A stretch of DNA of 64,000 nt from Symbiodinium natans. Lineage: Eukaryota; Sar; Dinophyceae; Suessiales; Symbiodiniaceae. The DNA is taken from contig CAJNDS010001112.1 of the NCBI GenBank assembly GCA_905221605.1, positions 932,472 through 996,471 on the forward strand, read 5' to 3'. The position numbers and the translations under genes were made by a program. Of this stretch, positions 1 to 13,973 are shown in pieces. Each line of letters starts with the position of its first letter. The stretch's first letter is position 1. The notes under the pieces are model-generated. The model saw only the letters and a list, made by a program, of their open reading frames with translations, was not told the origin of the DNA and did not search any database.

Positions 1-5
1 GGCTC

Positions 6-236
6 CACTCTGAGAGGTTCCCGGTGAGCGCGAGGGACTCGTTCGCATCTTCCGGAAGATCTTCCTTGGCTGCACTTAGGAGGGTAGTAAGAAAAACTAA
101 ACTTTTAGCTGCCTTATTGAGAAACCCAATAAACCCCAAAAGGCTAAGGATCTAAAGTTACAGTAAAGCACAGCAAAGCTTCGGTTGCGTTGCCCCAGGC
201 TGAGGCATTGCAGGGCATGTCAGTCTCATTCCAGCC
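6..236 (-). CDS. Sequon exon A1, interrupted
   Basis: The 5' half (about 178-236) reads GWNETDMPCNASAWGNAT and the 3' half (6-67) reads EDANESLALTGNLS, giving five sequons. Other A copies read straight through this point. Here about 110 bp of AT-richer DNA (68-177) separates the halves, so it is probably an intron gained in this copy. The acceptor is CAG before GGCTGG; the donor is TG|GA at base 6. It is the last A unit visible before the window edge. Confidence 0.5.
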
Positions 237-382
237 CTGAGCCGCGATGAACCCTAGACCCTAAACCCTAAACCCTATCCCCTCCGCTTCCGGAGATGCG
301 GGCCAGATCGAATACTTGGTACCCCAGCAACAGTATTATAATTATAGTAAGGGCATCATAGTTTTGCCGCTAAGGTGGGGGC

Positions 383-3300
383 ATCACTGTCCTTGGCCGA
401 CTCGTTCCCAACCGAGATCGCGTCTTCCTGCAGACCACACACAGATCGTGCCGCAGCTCCGAACTGAATTCGATAAACGGTGGGAAGGTCATGAGATCAC
501 TCTGACTGCCAAGGCGCAGGAAGCGCCAGAGTGCCATTGCCTTGCTTTGCGTGCTATAGGGCTTTAATCATCTTACCTTGGAGTACGGCCGTACAGCCTA
601 GCTTGCAAGCTGGCTACCCCGAACAAAGGCTGATGAACGAATACGCGATTACGGTGACGTGTTTTTAAACTCCCGGACATTTGAACAGATAAGACAGATA
701 CCGCATACTACCTCCGAAGCAGTTGTCAAGAGGCCACCAAACTTAAAGCGTCCGGGAGACAATTTTCATTTTGTGTGGAGGGCTGGACGGCTTGGGGTTG
801 GCCTCCAGCCCTCCAGCCCGCCAACCCTCCAGCCCCTCCAGTCGGCTGGATGCTGGAGGGCTACAAGCTGGAGAGCTGGCTTAGGGTTTGGGGGCTTAGG
901 GTTGGAGCTTGGAGGGGGGCTCAGGGTTGGAGGGGGCTTTGGGTTGGGCCAGTGCGTCGCCTAGGAGCGAACACAAGGCCACGGGTTACGAACTGGCTGG
1001 GCCCGAAGCAACAAGCCGATGACGAAGACGGTTCTACATCCCTTCTTAAGCTCCATGTTTCGAGTTTAGGTTTAGGCGGTTTAGGGTTTAGGGTTTAGGG
1101 TTTAGGGTTTAGGGTTAGGACATCGCTTCCTTCAGTCCCACAAAAAAAAGAAATGCAGGCCAGGCGGCTCAAGCTGCTGTTCGGCTGCCCTGTCGTGTTT
1201 GCAATCCTCGGCTGGAAGGGCTTCAGGTTTGTGAACAAATGCCCTAAAGAGCCTCTGTCTAAGACGTCTGCAGATGAAAAGCACAGTAGAACCTCTACAC
1301 AGACTCACCCCCGAAATCCCTTGCCGCAGCAGAACGCAGCTGAACCCTTAGTTCGGGCCTACGCAGAAGCATCGCGGCGCAAAATGCGTCCTGACCTCAG
1401 GTGAGGCTCCAATCCGAGATGTTCCCATCTAGCTCGACCGACTCATTGGCATCGTCCCAAAGATCCTCCGAGGAATTGCTGGCTTCCCACATGTCGGAGC
1501 TGTTGCGCGGAAGGTCGGTCTCGTTCCAGCCCTGAGTACACCACAGCATACCAATGTTGTGGCAGCTTTGCTAATGCCGCTGGGGAGGGGACGTCGCTAT
1601 CGTTGGCCGACTTGTTCCCAGCAAAGAGGTTGTCCTCTTCCTGCCAAGCCAGGATGCCCGATATCCACAACTTCATGTGGCTCAACATGCTCAACAGAAA
1701 TCGGGCAAAAGCCGCGATCCAACTGCGATGCGTCGAAGCAGTGACAACGGCTCCACCACTCCAACAATATACTTTCAAGATCAAAATAGTCTCGGACCCC
1801 CCCCCCCCCAGACTGCATGCCAAGGTGCAGGACGCATCCAAGTACCGTTGCCTTGCATTGCTGCTTGCAATCAACAGCGTGAAAGCGTATCTTGGAGGAC
1901 GCTCCAAAACGAAGCTACGGATGTCCTTGCGAGCTGGCCGAATGTTGCCGAACCAGAAGCAGACCCAGATGACAACTACCCTCAACGTCCCAAATGAAGA
2001 TCCAGGATCGTCTCTATCACGATCGTCTCTACCACGACATCTCTCCAAAGTAGAAAGCCCAGGCGGCTGAAGCTGTTGTTCGGCGCCTCTGTCGTATTTG
2101 CAATCCTTGGCTGCTAGCATCTTTGCAGGTATTCGGGTCTATTCGGGCTTGTGTTGAAATGACCTAGTGTCTGAAGATGAAAAGCACAGTAGAAACTCTA
2201 CACAAACTCATGCCCCCCGAAATCCCTTGCCGCAGCTGAACGCAGCTGAACCCTTAGTACGGGCCTACGCAGAAGCATCGCGGCGCAAAATGCGTCCTGA
2301 CCTCAGATGAGGCTCCAATACGAGATGTTCCCATCTAGCTCGACCGACTCATTGGCGTCTTCCCAAAGATCCTCCGAGGAATTGCTGGCTTCCCACATGT
2401 CGGAGCGGTTGTGCAGAAGGTCGGTCTCGTTCCAGCCCTAAGTGCACCACATCCCTATCGTGCCCGTGCGCCAGGCTGTCATGGAGCGCATGCTGTGGCA
2501 GTTTGGCTCATGCGGCTGGGACGGGGACGTCGCTATCGTTCGCCGACTTGTTCCCAGCAAGGAAGATGTCCTCCTGCCCAAAAGGATGCCCTCACTATAC
2601 CCTCACCAAGGTAGCCAGACCCATGCTATGCAAGCTCCGATGGCCAGTCATCGCCAAAGTCAAAAGGAGTTTTTCCCCTGGAGCGCATGCCAAGGCGCAG
2701 GATGCATCCAAGTGCCATTGCCTTGCATGGCATGCTTATGTACTAAAAGATGCGACAAAAAGCACCTCATCGGAGGAGGAGCGAACATGAGGCTGCAGAT
2801 GTCGTTCCAAGCTGGTTGAACACGGTTGGCTGCGCAACAGAGTCGGATGGCAGCTACTCAGCGACTCTGAGCATGCCTAGTGAAGCTCAAGGGTCGTCTC
2901 TACCACAGTCTTCTGTGTCACGACATCTCCACAAAGTACAAAAGAGTCCAAGCTGCTGTTCGGCTCCTCTGTCGGGCTTAGAAACCTTGGCTGTCAGCGT
3001 CTTTGCCCGTCCCGGTTGGTGTTCAGACATCTGAAAACACGAACCTCGACACAGACTCATGCCTCCCGACAATCCCTTGCCGAACCCAGCTGAACCCTTA
3101 GCATGGACCTAAGCAGAAGCATCACGGCGCAGAATGCCCCCTGACCTCAGATGAGGCTCCAATCCGAGATGTTCCCATCCAGCTCGACCGACTCATTGGC
3201 GTCTTCCCAAAGATCCTCCGAGGAATTGCTGGCTTCCCACATGTCGGAGCTGTTGTGCGGAAGGTCGGTCTCGTTCCAGCCCTGACTGCACCACATCATA

Positions 3301-6300
3301 GCACATCCCTATCGTGCCCAGCGCCAGGCTGCCATGTGGCATATTGCAAATGCTGCTGGGGAGGGGACGTCGCTATCGTTGGCCGACTTGTTCCCAGCGA
3401 AGAAGATGCCCTCTTCCTGCCAAGCCAGGATGCCCGATATCCACTGTGGCTCAACATGCTGAACAGAACATGCTCAACAGAAACCAGCTGGGAGCTGCGC
3501 TCCAACTGCGATACCACAAATTGCCAAGATCAAAATAGTCTCTCACCCCCCCCCCCCCGGACTGCATGCCAAGGTGCAGGACGCATCCAAGTGCCGTTGC
3601 CTTGCATTGCATGCTTACAATCAACAGTCTGAATGCCTCTCGCGGAGGATGCGCGAAAACGAAGCTACAAACGTTCTTCCGAGCTGGCCGAACGTGGCTG
3701 AACCCGAAACAGCAGACCCGGATGACAACTACTCTCAACGCCCCAAACGAAGCGCCACAATCGAATCTATCACGACATCCCTGCAAAGTAGAAAGCCCAA
3801 GCGACTGAAGCTGTTGTTCGGCACCTCTGTTGTACTTGCAATCCTTGGCTGCTAGCGTCTTTGCAAGTAAGCGGACTTGTGACAAAATATCTGAAGATGA
3901 ACAGACACATGCCTCCCGAAAAACCTTACAGCTGGCATTACGGCGCAAATGCGTCCTGACCTCAGATGAGGCTCCAATCTGAGAAGTTGCCATCCAGCTC
4001 GACCGACTCATTGGCGTCTTCCCAAAGATCCTCCGAGGAATTGCTGGCTTCCCAAATGTCGGAGCTGTTGTGCGGAAGGTCGGTCTCGTTCCAGCCCTGA
4101 GTGCACCACACCATACTACCATATCCCTATATCGTGCCCATACGCCAGGCTGTCATGTGGCAGCTTTGCAAATGCTGCCGGGGAGGGGACGTCGCTATCG
4201 TTGGCCGACTTGTTCCCGGCAAAGAAGATGTCCTCTTCCTGCCAAGCCAGGATGCCCGATGTCCACAACTTCATGTGGCTTAACATGCTGAAAAGACACC
4301 GGGGAAAAGCTGTGCTCCAACTGCCCTACATCGATTCAGTCGCAAAAGATGCATCGCTCCGAAAAGAAGGATAATCGTGAAACCCATATCAGACGGCCAA
4401 GATCAAGATGACTCAGCCGGAATGCATGCCAAGGAGCAGGACGCATCCAAGTGCTGTTGCCTTGCATTGCATGCTTACAATCAACAACGTGCAAACGTGT
4501 CGTGGAGGACGAGCGAAAAACGAAGCTACAGACGTCCTATGACGTCTTTCCGAGCTGGCCGTGGCTGAACCCGAAACAGCAGACCCGGAGGATAACTACT
4601 CTCAACGCCCCAAACGAAGCGCCACAATCGTCTCTATCACGACATCCCTGCAAAGTAGAAAGCCCAAGCGACTGAAGCTGTTGTTCGGCACCTCTGTTGT
4701 ACTTGCAATCCTTGGCTGCTAGCGTCTTTGCAAGTAAGCGGACTTGTGACAAAATATCTGAAGATGAACAGACACATGCCTCCCGAAAAACCTTACAGCT
4801 GGCATTACGGCGCAAATGCGTCCTGACCTCAGATGAGGCTCCAATCTGAGAAGTTGCCATCCAGCTCGACCGACTCATTGGCGTCTTCCCAAAGATCCTC
4901 CGAGGAATTGCTGGCTTCCCAAATGTCGGAGCTGTTGTGCGGAAGGTCGGTCTCGTTCCAGCCCTGCCGAACTCGTGGTTGGGCAACAGATTGCGCATCA
5001 ATTTGTTGCAGCTGCTGAGGAGGGCACATCACTGTTGTTCACAGAGGCATTCCCCGCCAAGCGCATGTCTTCCTGCAAAGCTACTCCATTCAAATCAGTG
5101 CAGCTACCCACGCAGGCTGCCAGTCTAAGCTGAACACTACTCTGCAAGGAGCCCAGGGAAGGGGGACACAGTTCGCAACGTGGAATGGTGCCAAAGCTCG
5201 GAGCACAGAAGTGCGGCGATTTTCTTCCGTGCTTTGTGGGCTTTATGGGTTTTAGGTTTGGGGTTTGGGGTGGAGGGTTTAGGGTTCCCCCTTATACTAA
5301 CTATTGCTGAAGAGGCAAGTCGCCAAGACCCTTCAGCCCTGCTCCTGTAGGGTGTAGGGTTTAGGGTTTAGGGTTTAGGGTTTGCACGCCAAGATGCAGA
5401 GGGTGTCAAAGGGCCGTTGCCTGACTAAGCAGCTATCATGCTGCCGGAAAGCGGCATGCCATGCAGGTTGTTGGAATGTTCATGGAGACACGTGGAACGT
5501 GTAACGTGGAACCGACACCATACCCTAAACCCTAAACCCTAAACCCTAAACCCTAAACCCTAAAGCCATCCAAGAAGCTGCTCCCTGACACCTCTGACGC
5601 GTTCTCATCAGTCCTCCCACGTACACAGCATTCAGATCGTTGAGAGTCGCAAGTCTTGCTCAAACTCGGGCATCGCCCAGAGCAGCTATTCTATACTCCC
5701 CTTAGAACCTTAATAACAACAATATGCTTAATATCCTCTTGGGTTATATAAACAAAAATAACAATTATTCCCAAGGGGGATATCCTGACCTTCAAAAGCT
5801 TGGTTACTTAATCCTACTTATCGACTTGGAGGTTCATGGGTACTTCTGAGTAGGGTTTTGAGTAGGGTAACTATGGCTATAACCTTACTTGGGGTACTTA
5901 GAAACCTACTTATAAGATCTTCTAAGTACCCCATGAACCTCAAAGTAACGTCATATCTGGCCATGCTCTAGAGCCGTGTACCAGGAGGCCATAACATCAT
6001 CTGTGGCTTCTGTATGGTCCCGGAGAGCCCAACACCCCTTAATTAAGGAATTTGCCTTAAATCCTAATAGGGATCCTTAATATGATTTAAGGTAGAATTC
6101 CTTGATTGATGGATATTAAGGTCTCTTTGGGGTTAGCACGCAAATCGCAAACTCGGGGAAGGCTGCACAAAACACCTCGAAAACAGGAGGTTTCTCGACC
6201 AGGGTCCTGTCTGATAGATTTCCATCAAGCTCGATGGATTCCGCTGGGTCTTCTCGATGTTCAGAAGCGTTGCTTGCTTCCCAGTGTAGAGAGCCGTTGT

Positions 6301-9300
6301 AGGGAAGTTCGGTGACGTTCCAATCCTGGTCCAACATGGGCAACACTCACACCCTGCAGCTTTTGGTCTGAGGAAAGGGATGCTACCAACAGCCAACAGC
6401 TTCGCAAAGTAGCTCTCTTGCTACAGCGTTTCGGTAGCGATTTCAGAATCGCTGAAGCTGAGGAGGGGACGTCACTATCGTTCGCGGACTCGTTGCCTCC
6501 AAACAGAAGTTTGTCCTGCAGAGTGACAGCGGTTGCTTTCATTGCTGATTTTTCCCAAATAGGGATACGCCGAATACAGTGAACCCCGAAAAGAGGTGCA
6601 TTTTTAATTCAAATATACGGAAGCTGGTTTATGTATTAACCAACAACTATACTTTCCAGAAAGCCCCATACGTTGTCTATCCGATGGGGAAACTCCAGTC
6701 CGCGCCCAGTACCCTGAATCTTCAGGAAGCCCGCGGGATAGTAGGGGAGAGGCCCTTTTCTGAGTTACAGTATTGGGACTAAACTCTAAAATCTGGCCCT
6801 ACAACCCGAAGCACCACACATTTCCTAGAAAAGATGGTAATGGCCTACCAAAAAAAGGTTCGGGGTCTTAAGGCAGCAGTATATGCGGGTTTTACGATCA
6901 TACAGTAGGGGTACCTCACTGGGGTCCTTTTCATAAGGTAATTAGGAGTCCCTTATTCGCCTAACCCGAAACCCTTTTTTGCAACTGGACTGCGTACAGC
7001 TGCCAGGAAAGGATACGACCCCACTCAGCCTAACCCGAAACCCTAAACCCTAACCCTAAACAACCCGAACCTCAAGAATCCTAAACCCTAAACCCTAACC
7101 CCTAACCCTCTTAGCTGAGGTGTATGGCCCTCACTGGGCTGCACGGCAAGCCACGGGAAGACTGACGGAGCCATTACCTTGGTTCTGTCGCTCTGACAAA
7201 GCCACAGTTTAGGGTTTAGGGCTTAGGGCTTAGGGCTTAGGGTTTAGGGTTTAGGGTTTAGGGTTTAGGGTTTAGGGTTTAGGGTTTAGGGTTTAGGGCT
7301 ACTTGGAGGTTCATGGGGAGTTAAGTAGGGCTAAGAAGTATGGTAACTACGTTTATCACCCTAATAATTTGGGGTACTTATAACCCTACTTAGAAGTACC
7401 CACGAACCTCCGAGTAGTTTAGGGTTTCCACTTGGTACACTGCACTTCTCAATTGTGGTTTAGGGTTTGGAGGGAACAAGATGAACTTCAGCCCATACTG
7501 TGGTCCATTTTTAGGATTTCGTAGGGGCCATTTTTTGCTTCGGGACCCATATTGCACCACGCTTTTGCCTCTCAAAACGGTGGGTATCTGGACGCCATGC
7601 CTTCACATAGTGTGATTTGCATGGCAGGTAGGGGTGCCTGTTTTGGGCGGAAAGAACAGAAAACCCTCAACTAGGGAGAATCACCCAAAGAGCCCAATAT
7701 TGCTTAATTAAGGAATATACCTTAAATCATATTCAGGATCCTTAATATGATTTAAGGTATATTCCTTAATTAAGCCATATTGGGCTCTTTGGGGAGAATC
7801 AAGGGGCATCGTTGTGTTTCAGATCCGATTGGGGCCATCTGATATCCAAGCTGCTGTACCCCTGCACTTGTGATGCATTCTCCTCCATCCTCGAGGGTAG
7901 ACAAGCACTGCTGGGTTTAGGGTTTAGGGTTTAGGGTTTAGGGTTTAGGGTTTAGGGTTTAGACAGGGTTGTGTATGGGTTTAGATGAGACTCTGTGCGG
8001 TGGTGGGGAGGGTCTGTAGCAAAGAGGCAGACTTGCACCCTCCCCTGACAGATTTCCACGAAGACATGGTCAAGAGCAACTTGGTAGCCCAGCAACCTTA
8101 CTCTAATAAGGGCACCCTTTTTTGGGGTTGGATACTTCAGAAGGGAAACTTGAACCGACAAAAATAAAAGGGGAAAAGGGTACCACTGGGCTACCACGGT
8201 AAACGGGAGCTTCCTGTCTGAGGCGTTCCCGTCGTCTGCCGACTCGTTCTCCAAGAAGTAGCCATGCTCGGGGTCGCCGTGTGCTTCCCAGATGAAGGAG
8301 CTGTTGCCAAGGTCAGTGTCGTTCCAGGCCTGAGTCGCCCTAAACCCTCAACCCTAGCCCTAAACCCTAAACCCTAAACCTTCTGAGCATGCCTCCCGGG
8401 ACAATTTCACTGAGCTGCCAGGGCTTCAGGCGCAAGCTTGCTGAGCAAAGCACATCTATGGCAACTCCAAGCAGCAACTCCAAGCAGGCGCTGAGGATGA
8501 GACGTCGCTGTCATTGATGGACACATTCTCAGCTGAGAAAACATCATCCTGACGTTCAGGGTTTTGGGTTTAGGGTTTGTGGGGTTTAGGGTGTGTGGGG
8601 TTTCTGCTTTAGGGTTTATGGGGTTTAGGGTTGCTCGCTAGGGTTCCCCAATTAAGGGCCCATTGCCTATGATAAAGTGCCGTGTAACTACCCGGACCAC
8701 CCTTACAATGTCTCAAAAGGCACAGCAGACACTATGTTGTGGTAGCTGCGCTGCGGCGGCATTCCCACCGATTAGATGCTGATAGATTGCTGCTGTGAAG
8801 CACCCTGCCTGCCGAGCTGCAGGAAACAGACCATGGCCTTGTTCATAGGGTTTAAGGTTTAGTTTAGATAGGGTTTAGGGCAACTATTTGCTTAAGAAAC
8901 CCCAAAAAGATCAAAAAAGATGCTTCCTTATAAGGGCAATATAGGGAGTATAATGTTGCATTTTTAGCAAGTAGTAGTGGATTGCCCACAATTCAGCGAA
9001 TGGAGAAAATCAAGCAAACTTTGGGCGGCTATGGGGACTCGTGACCCAGCATGAAGCACAGGATTGGACGTCAGGCCGGCTCGGAAGAAAGGCAAGAGTT
9101 TGGGTTTAGGGTTTAGACTGGATCCTCGTAGGATTGCTATACAAAAAACCTGTGCTTTTGACAGGATCCCCTTATGGGGCAAAGCCTCTACACGGACCGA
9201 ATCCATTGAAGCCAGAGTTGCTGTTCTGCGGGACCTCTGACGCATTCTGCTCCATCCTCCCGCATGGAAAGCGTTGCATCGTTCCGACAAGCGTGTATAC

Positions 9301-12300
9301 AATGTCTCTTGAGTGTTGCATCGCGCATATCTGAAAACTTGGCTAGGCGGCTTTACTATAAACCACACATGACAACAAATGTCACGAAATGCTATGCTCC
9401 AGTAGCCACACAGCCTGCGCCAACTTGCACAAAAAAAACATCTTCCAAAGCCCTGCGCCACACTCATGCCAATCCTCATGATCCTTATGAATCCCAGGCA
9501 ACATATCCCAGTGGAGGCTCCTGTCTGTGACATTCACATCTTCAAGCGTCTCGTCGGAGGAATTGCTCACGTCCCAGACAGCGGAGCTGTTGTAGCCAAT
9601 GCCGGTCGCGTTCCAGCTCTCATCCTGTGCCAAAACACTGGAATTGCATGGGACAGGGCTGGCACTCTATTGCAAACTACGGTATTGCAGGATTCAGTAT
9701 TTCGAGCTTTCTGGGATACACCCTAAACCCTAAACCCTAAACCCCAAACCCTAAACCCTAAACCCTAAATCCTAAACCCTAAACCCTAAACCCTAACATC
9801 CATCCACGGGAAGGAGCTTGGAGTCTTCCCCCTCCCCCATCACACTGCAGATCAGGGCGCGGGAAGATCGAAAGAGCCGTTGCCTGGAATGTCTTCCGAG
9901 GGTTGCCCAACAATATGGCGAAATCGGCTACAGAGTCGCTTCTTAATAAACAGAGCTTAGTTGGTGGTACAGAACGCCTGAATTCGAATTCGGTGGCAGA
10001 GGGGGAGGGAATGCTGGGAAGTGGTGAGTTATCCTAGTTGCTGAGTACTCCAAAACCCAGGTTCACAAAGTATTCCAGGCCTCTGGTACGTACGGCTATG
10101 TGCATGTACTTTGGCCCATGCATGTGAGGTGCACATAAGCTTGAGATCAAGACGTCTAGCATCTAACTCTAGCGTTATCGATCATCCAAGCTGCGGCTGT
10201 GTGACGCCTCTGACTCGTTCAACTCCATCCTCGATGCAAGTGCACCATGTGTATCATCCAGCTAGCTGCGACCCTTCATCTACGCGATCTGTTGGTGCCA
10301 AAGCCGGATCAACGCACAAGGCACCCTTGCTGATTTCACTCTTGTGCTTAGCCAGTAGCCTTAAGTTCACCACGATGATTCGTTGCTTGCCGTGTGCTGG
10401 TGGAGTGTCCAAGGGCATGTATAAGTTGCTGTGCGACCTCCAAGCGTACACTTTGAAACAAGCTTCCAGTCTGAGAGGTTTCCATCGATCGCATCAAGCT
10501 CCAGCGACGTGTTGACATGGTCCAGCAGCCCTTCGGAGGCATTGCCGGCTTCATGGAGGATCGACATGTTCTGGGTGACATCCGTCTTGTTCCCGGCCTG
10601 ACGTCGTGACTAGGTTGTAATGAATCTAGATGCTGAAGATGCACGTGAGCCCGAGCATGCGTTGTTCTCATGTCAGGCCGAGTGGAGGGCGTCACTGTCG
10701 TTGGCGGACATGTTGCTCACAGGTGCCAAGTCCACCTGGCTCGGAGCGCAGCTTTCTGTGGAATGCGCTTCTCACACGGTGGATGTTTACCACCTGCCTA
10801 CTACATTCACAACTGATCAACAGAACACTCTTCTCCAACCCTCCGAAGCTCAATTCGCTCAAAACATCTCAACACCTAGGCCCAAACCTTAAACCGTCAT
10901 GCCACACGTGAAACCAAGGCACGATGATCACAGAGCCGTGAGAACTGGTGCCTTACAACTGCTCTGACGAGAACACAGGTCTTCCAAAACCCCTTAATTA
11001 AGGAACATACGCTAATCTGTACAAAGGATCATTATTCCTCTCTTCTGAAGTAGGGTACATTCCTTAATTAAGGGGTTTTGGAAGATCTAAAAAACTTGCA
11101 CAAAGGGATCCAAAGAGGACAGTGACACCCACGAAGGGAAAACACGCTGTTCTGTTTTGCCGGGCTGTTAAAACCTGCCTGTCGGAAGCACATGCGTGTA
11201 CAGCTCAGCTTCCGCACGACATCTGTGAAGCACTGCGTTGCGCCGGCCAGGATTGCGCGTTCCCTTAGGGAGCGATAAACCTGGCCGCCTTGGCACTTGC
11301 CACGTTGGCATACCACCTGTTCGAGAGAATCGACATGTGCCCCGCACATGCGCTGGGGGTGCAGATGTCCCCGGCGTTGATGTAGAGATGATGGGGGCTG
11401 CTGGAGTCCACGGAAGAGGCAGTTAACCGCTGCTCCAGGCACTGCGAGTATGCTGGCCCGTCATAAGACTTGAGCCAGGCCTCTCCCCTCAAGGCTTGAC
11501 TGCGCCAGAGCTTGGGCCAGAAGTAGGGCTCCGCCAGCTGGAGCAGGGCTGGTGCTGGGTAGTCGAATTCTGCCTGCACCAACGGCTCCCGCATCAACTG
11601 CGCCAGTGCCAGTGTCAGGCGAAGCAGCCCAGAAAAGAGCGTCCAGAAGGGGGTCACAAAAATCCGCAAGGCTGTGAAAACATCTCCGAAGTCTGAACAG
11701 GTACTACAGCCCGTCTGCCCGCAGTGGCTTCCGTCGAAAGCCAGCAGGGCCAGCCGGTCATAGGAGCTCGCATAGTCCACCCAGAACCTGTACTCCCCTT
11801 AGAAACCTTATTTTTTTATTACCCTCTTGGGTTTTTTAATTATAAACAAAATTAAGAAAAACAAAAAAACTATGAAAAAAAAACAAAAAAAAACAATTCC
11901 CAAGGGGGATGTAGGAACCGGCAGCTTGACAGGTGCCCTCGAGAGTGGCCGCCGACCACGACCAGCCAGGAGTCACTACCAGCATGCTTGGCCAGCTCGC
12001 TGTCCACGACATCCTGGCTTGGAAGGGGGGGGTTTAGGGTTTAGGGTTTAGGGGTTTAGGGTTTAGGGTTAGGGTATCTGGAGGCTGGAAGGGATAGTTA
12101 GCCGTGGCATGAGTACACGTACACGTACACTCCCCAGAGAGCCCAATACCCCTTAACTAAAGAGTGTATTCCTGATTTTTTTAGGGGTCCTTAATATGAT
12201 TTAAGGTATATTCCCAAATTAAGGAACTTTGGGCTCTTTGGGTCTTTTGCCAGGCTCTAGAACTGCGGATGCGTCCTTCATTGCCGCTGCGTCGCTTCGG

Positions 12301-13942
12301 AAGTTCGGGTCCTGCCCCCCGCTGAAGCCTGTTCCCACGGGGTCGTAGATGCAGACGCGAGTGCTCTGTGCCAGGGCCTCTTGGACGAAGCATACGGTTT
12401 AGGGCTTAGGGCTTAGGGTTTAGGGTTTTTTTGCCACCCGTCTAGCCAAGCTTAGGGTTTAGGGTTTAGGGTTTAGGGTTTAGGGTTTAGGGTTTAGGGT
12501 TTAGGGTTTAGGGTTTAGGGTTTAGGGTTTAGGGTTTAGGGTTTTTTGCCACCCGCTTAGCTGGAGGGTTTAGGGTTTAGGGTTTAGGGTTTAGGGTTTA
12601 GGGTATACGGTTTAGGGTTTAGGGTTTGGGGTTTGGGGTTTGGGGTTTGGGGTTTAGGGTTTAGGGTTTAGGGTTTAGGTTTGAGGGTTCAGGGTTTAGG
12701 GTTTGGGGTTTAGGGTTTTTTTTGCCACCCGTCTAGCCAAGCTTAGGGTTTAGGGTTCAGGGGTTTAAGTTACGGGGTTGAGGGGTTTAGGGGTTTAGGA
12801 GCCTCTTGGACAAAGTACAGCGTCCCTGGAGAGGCAAGGTAGCCCGGCTCCAGGACGACCAGAGAGTTGTTGGGTTCACCTTTGCACCAATAAGCAATGG
12901 CAGTCCTTGTGTAAGCGGGTCTCGGGCTCTGACCTAAGAATACCAACATGCCAACAGACTGCGCCAAGAGCGAGATGGTGAGGATCACTGCGCAACCTCC
13001 GCAGCAACATCGCCCGCACAGGCGGAAGCCTTTTGCTCCTGGTGCCGGAGCTTGATCTGAATCTGACGCGTCGGGGTGTGCAGGCCTGTAGTGTTGACAG
13101 ATTCGGATGACAACAGCTGCAACCATGAAGAACATGTCTGAGAGGAGGTCGCCACTGATGCCCGGAATCCCCTGCGCGATGCCGAAGACAAGATATGAAA
13201 TGAAAACCAGGCAAGGCAGCCCCACCAGGGCTGTATCCACACAGACCCACCGCTTTTTCGGCATAGACCGACAAAGCAGCACTTCACAGAGGCAGAGCAG
13301 TCCCCAAGAGATGCTGCACTGCAGAAGGAGCATTAGACAGCAGAGAGCTAGCAGCGTCAGCGCTTGCGCACGCCAGTCCATGGTCCATCGCATGATTCTT
13401 GATCCGACGCCCATGCTACAGCAAATAAAGGGCACAAATTGCCCAGCCCGATGATATGAAAAAGGAACCACAACGGGCGGGGCTCTCCTGGAGCCAAGAC
13501 TTCCGGTCAGCTGTGCCCACGGCCCACACCAATTAAGACATGCTGGCACTCTAGTGAATTACACTACAGGGTTTCGAGGGCGTGTCGATCTCCTGAGGTA
13601 GACGGAACAGACGAGTTTGTGCAAGTCCGGAATCCTCCAGGCAGAAAGCAAGACCTAATCAGCCCACGATGCTGTTGCTCTCTGCCTCGGAGGCAGCCAA
13701 AGTCCTCCAGCAATGCACGCCACTTCACTTCAGATACACAGATGATCCGACTAATCCGACTAGGAGAACAAGCTTCTGAGGCATCCATAGGTATTGGGTT
13801 GAGGGTTCAACATACCCCGCTGTGCCGACACCAAAAAACACCAATTGCTTAAGAACTCCCCCCAAAAGAGAAAAATATTCTTCCTTAAAAGGGTTTGTGT
13901 TGTTTTTATATTTTATGTTATTTCATTTTGTTGTTTTTTTTA

Positions 13943-13973
<31 letters not shown>

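Noticed and set aside
659-964. Gly/Leu-rich frame at 0.66-0.96 kb
   Set aside because: It runs through a CCTCCAG minisatellite and degenerate TTTAGGG repeats and reflects their composition.
3160-3281. Plus-strand reading of exon A copies (VPIQLDRLIGVFPKILRG)
   Set aside because: Most copies have TGA near the start of this frame, donors do not fit at the far side, and the sequon pattern with Ser/Thr exchange exists only on the minus strand.
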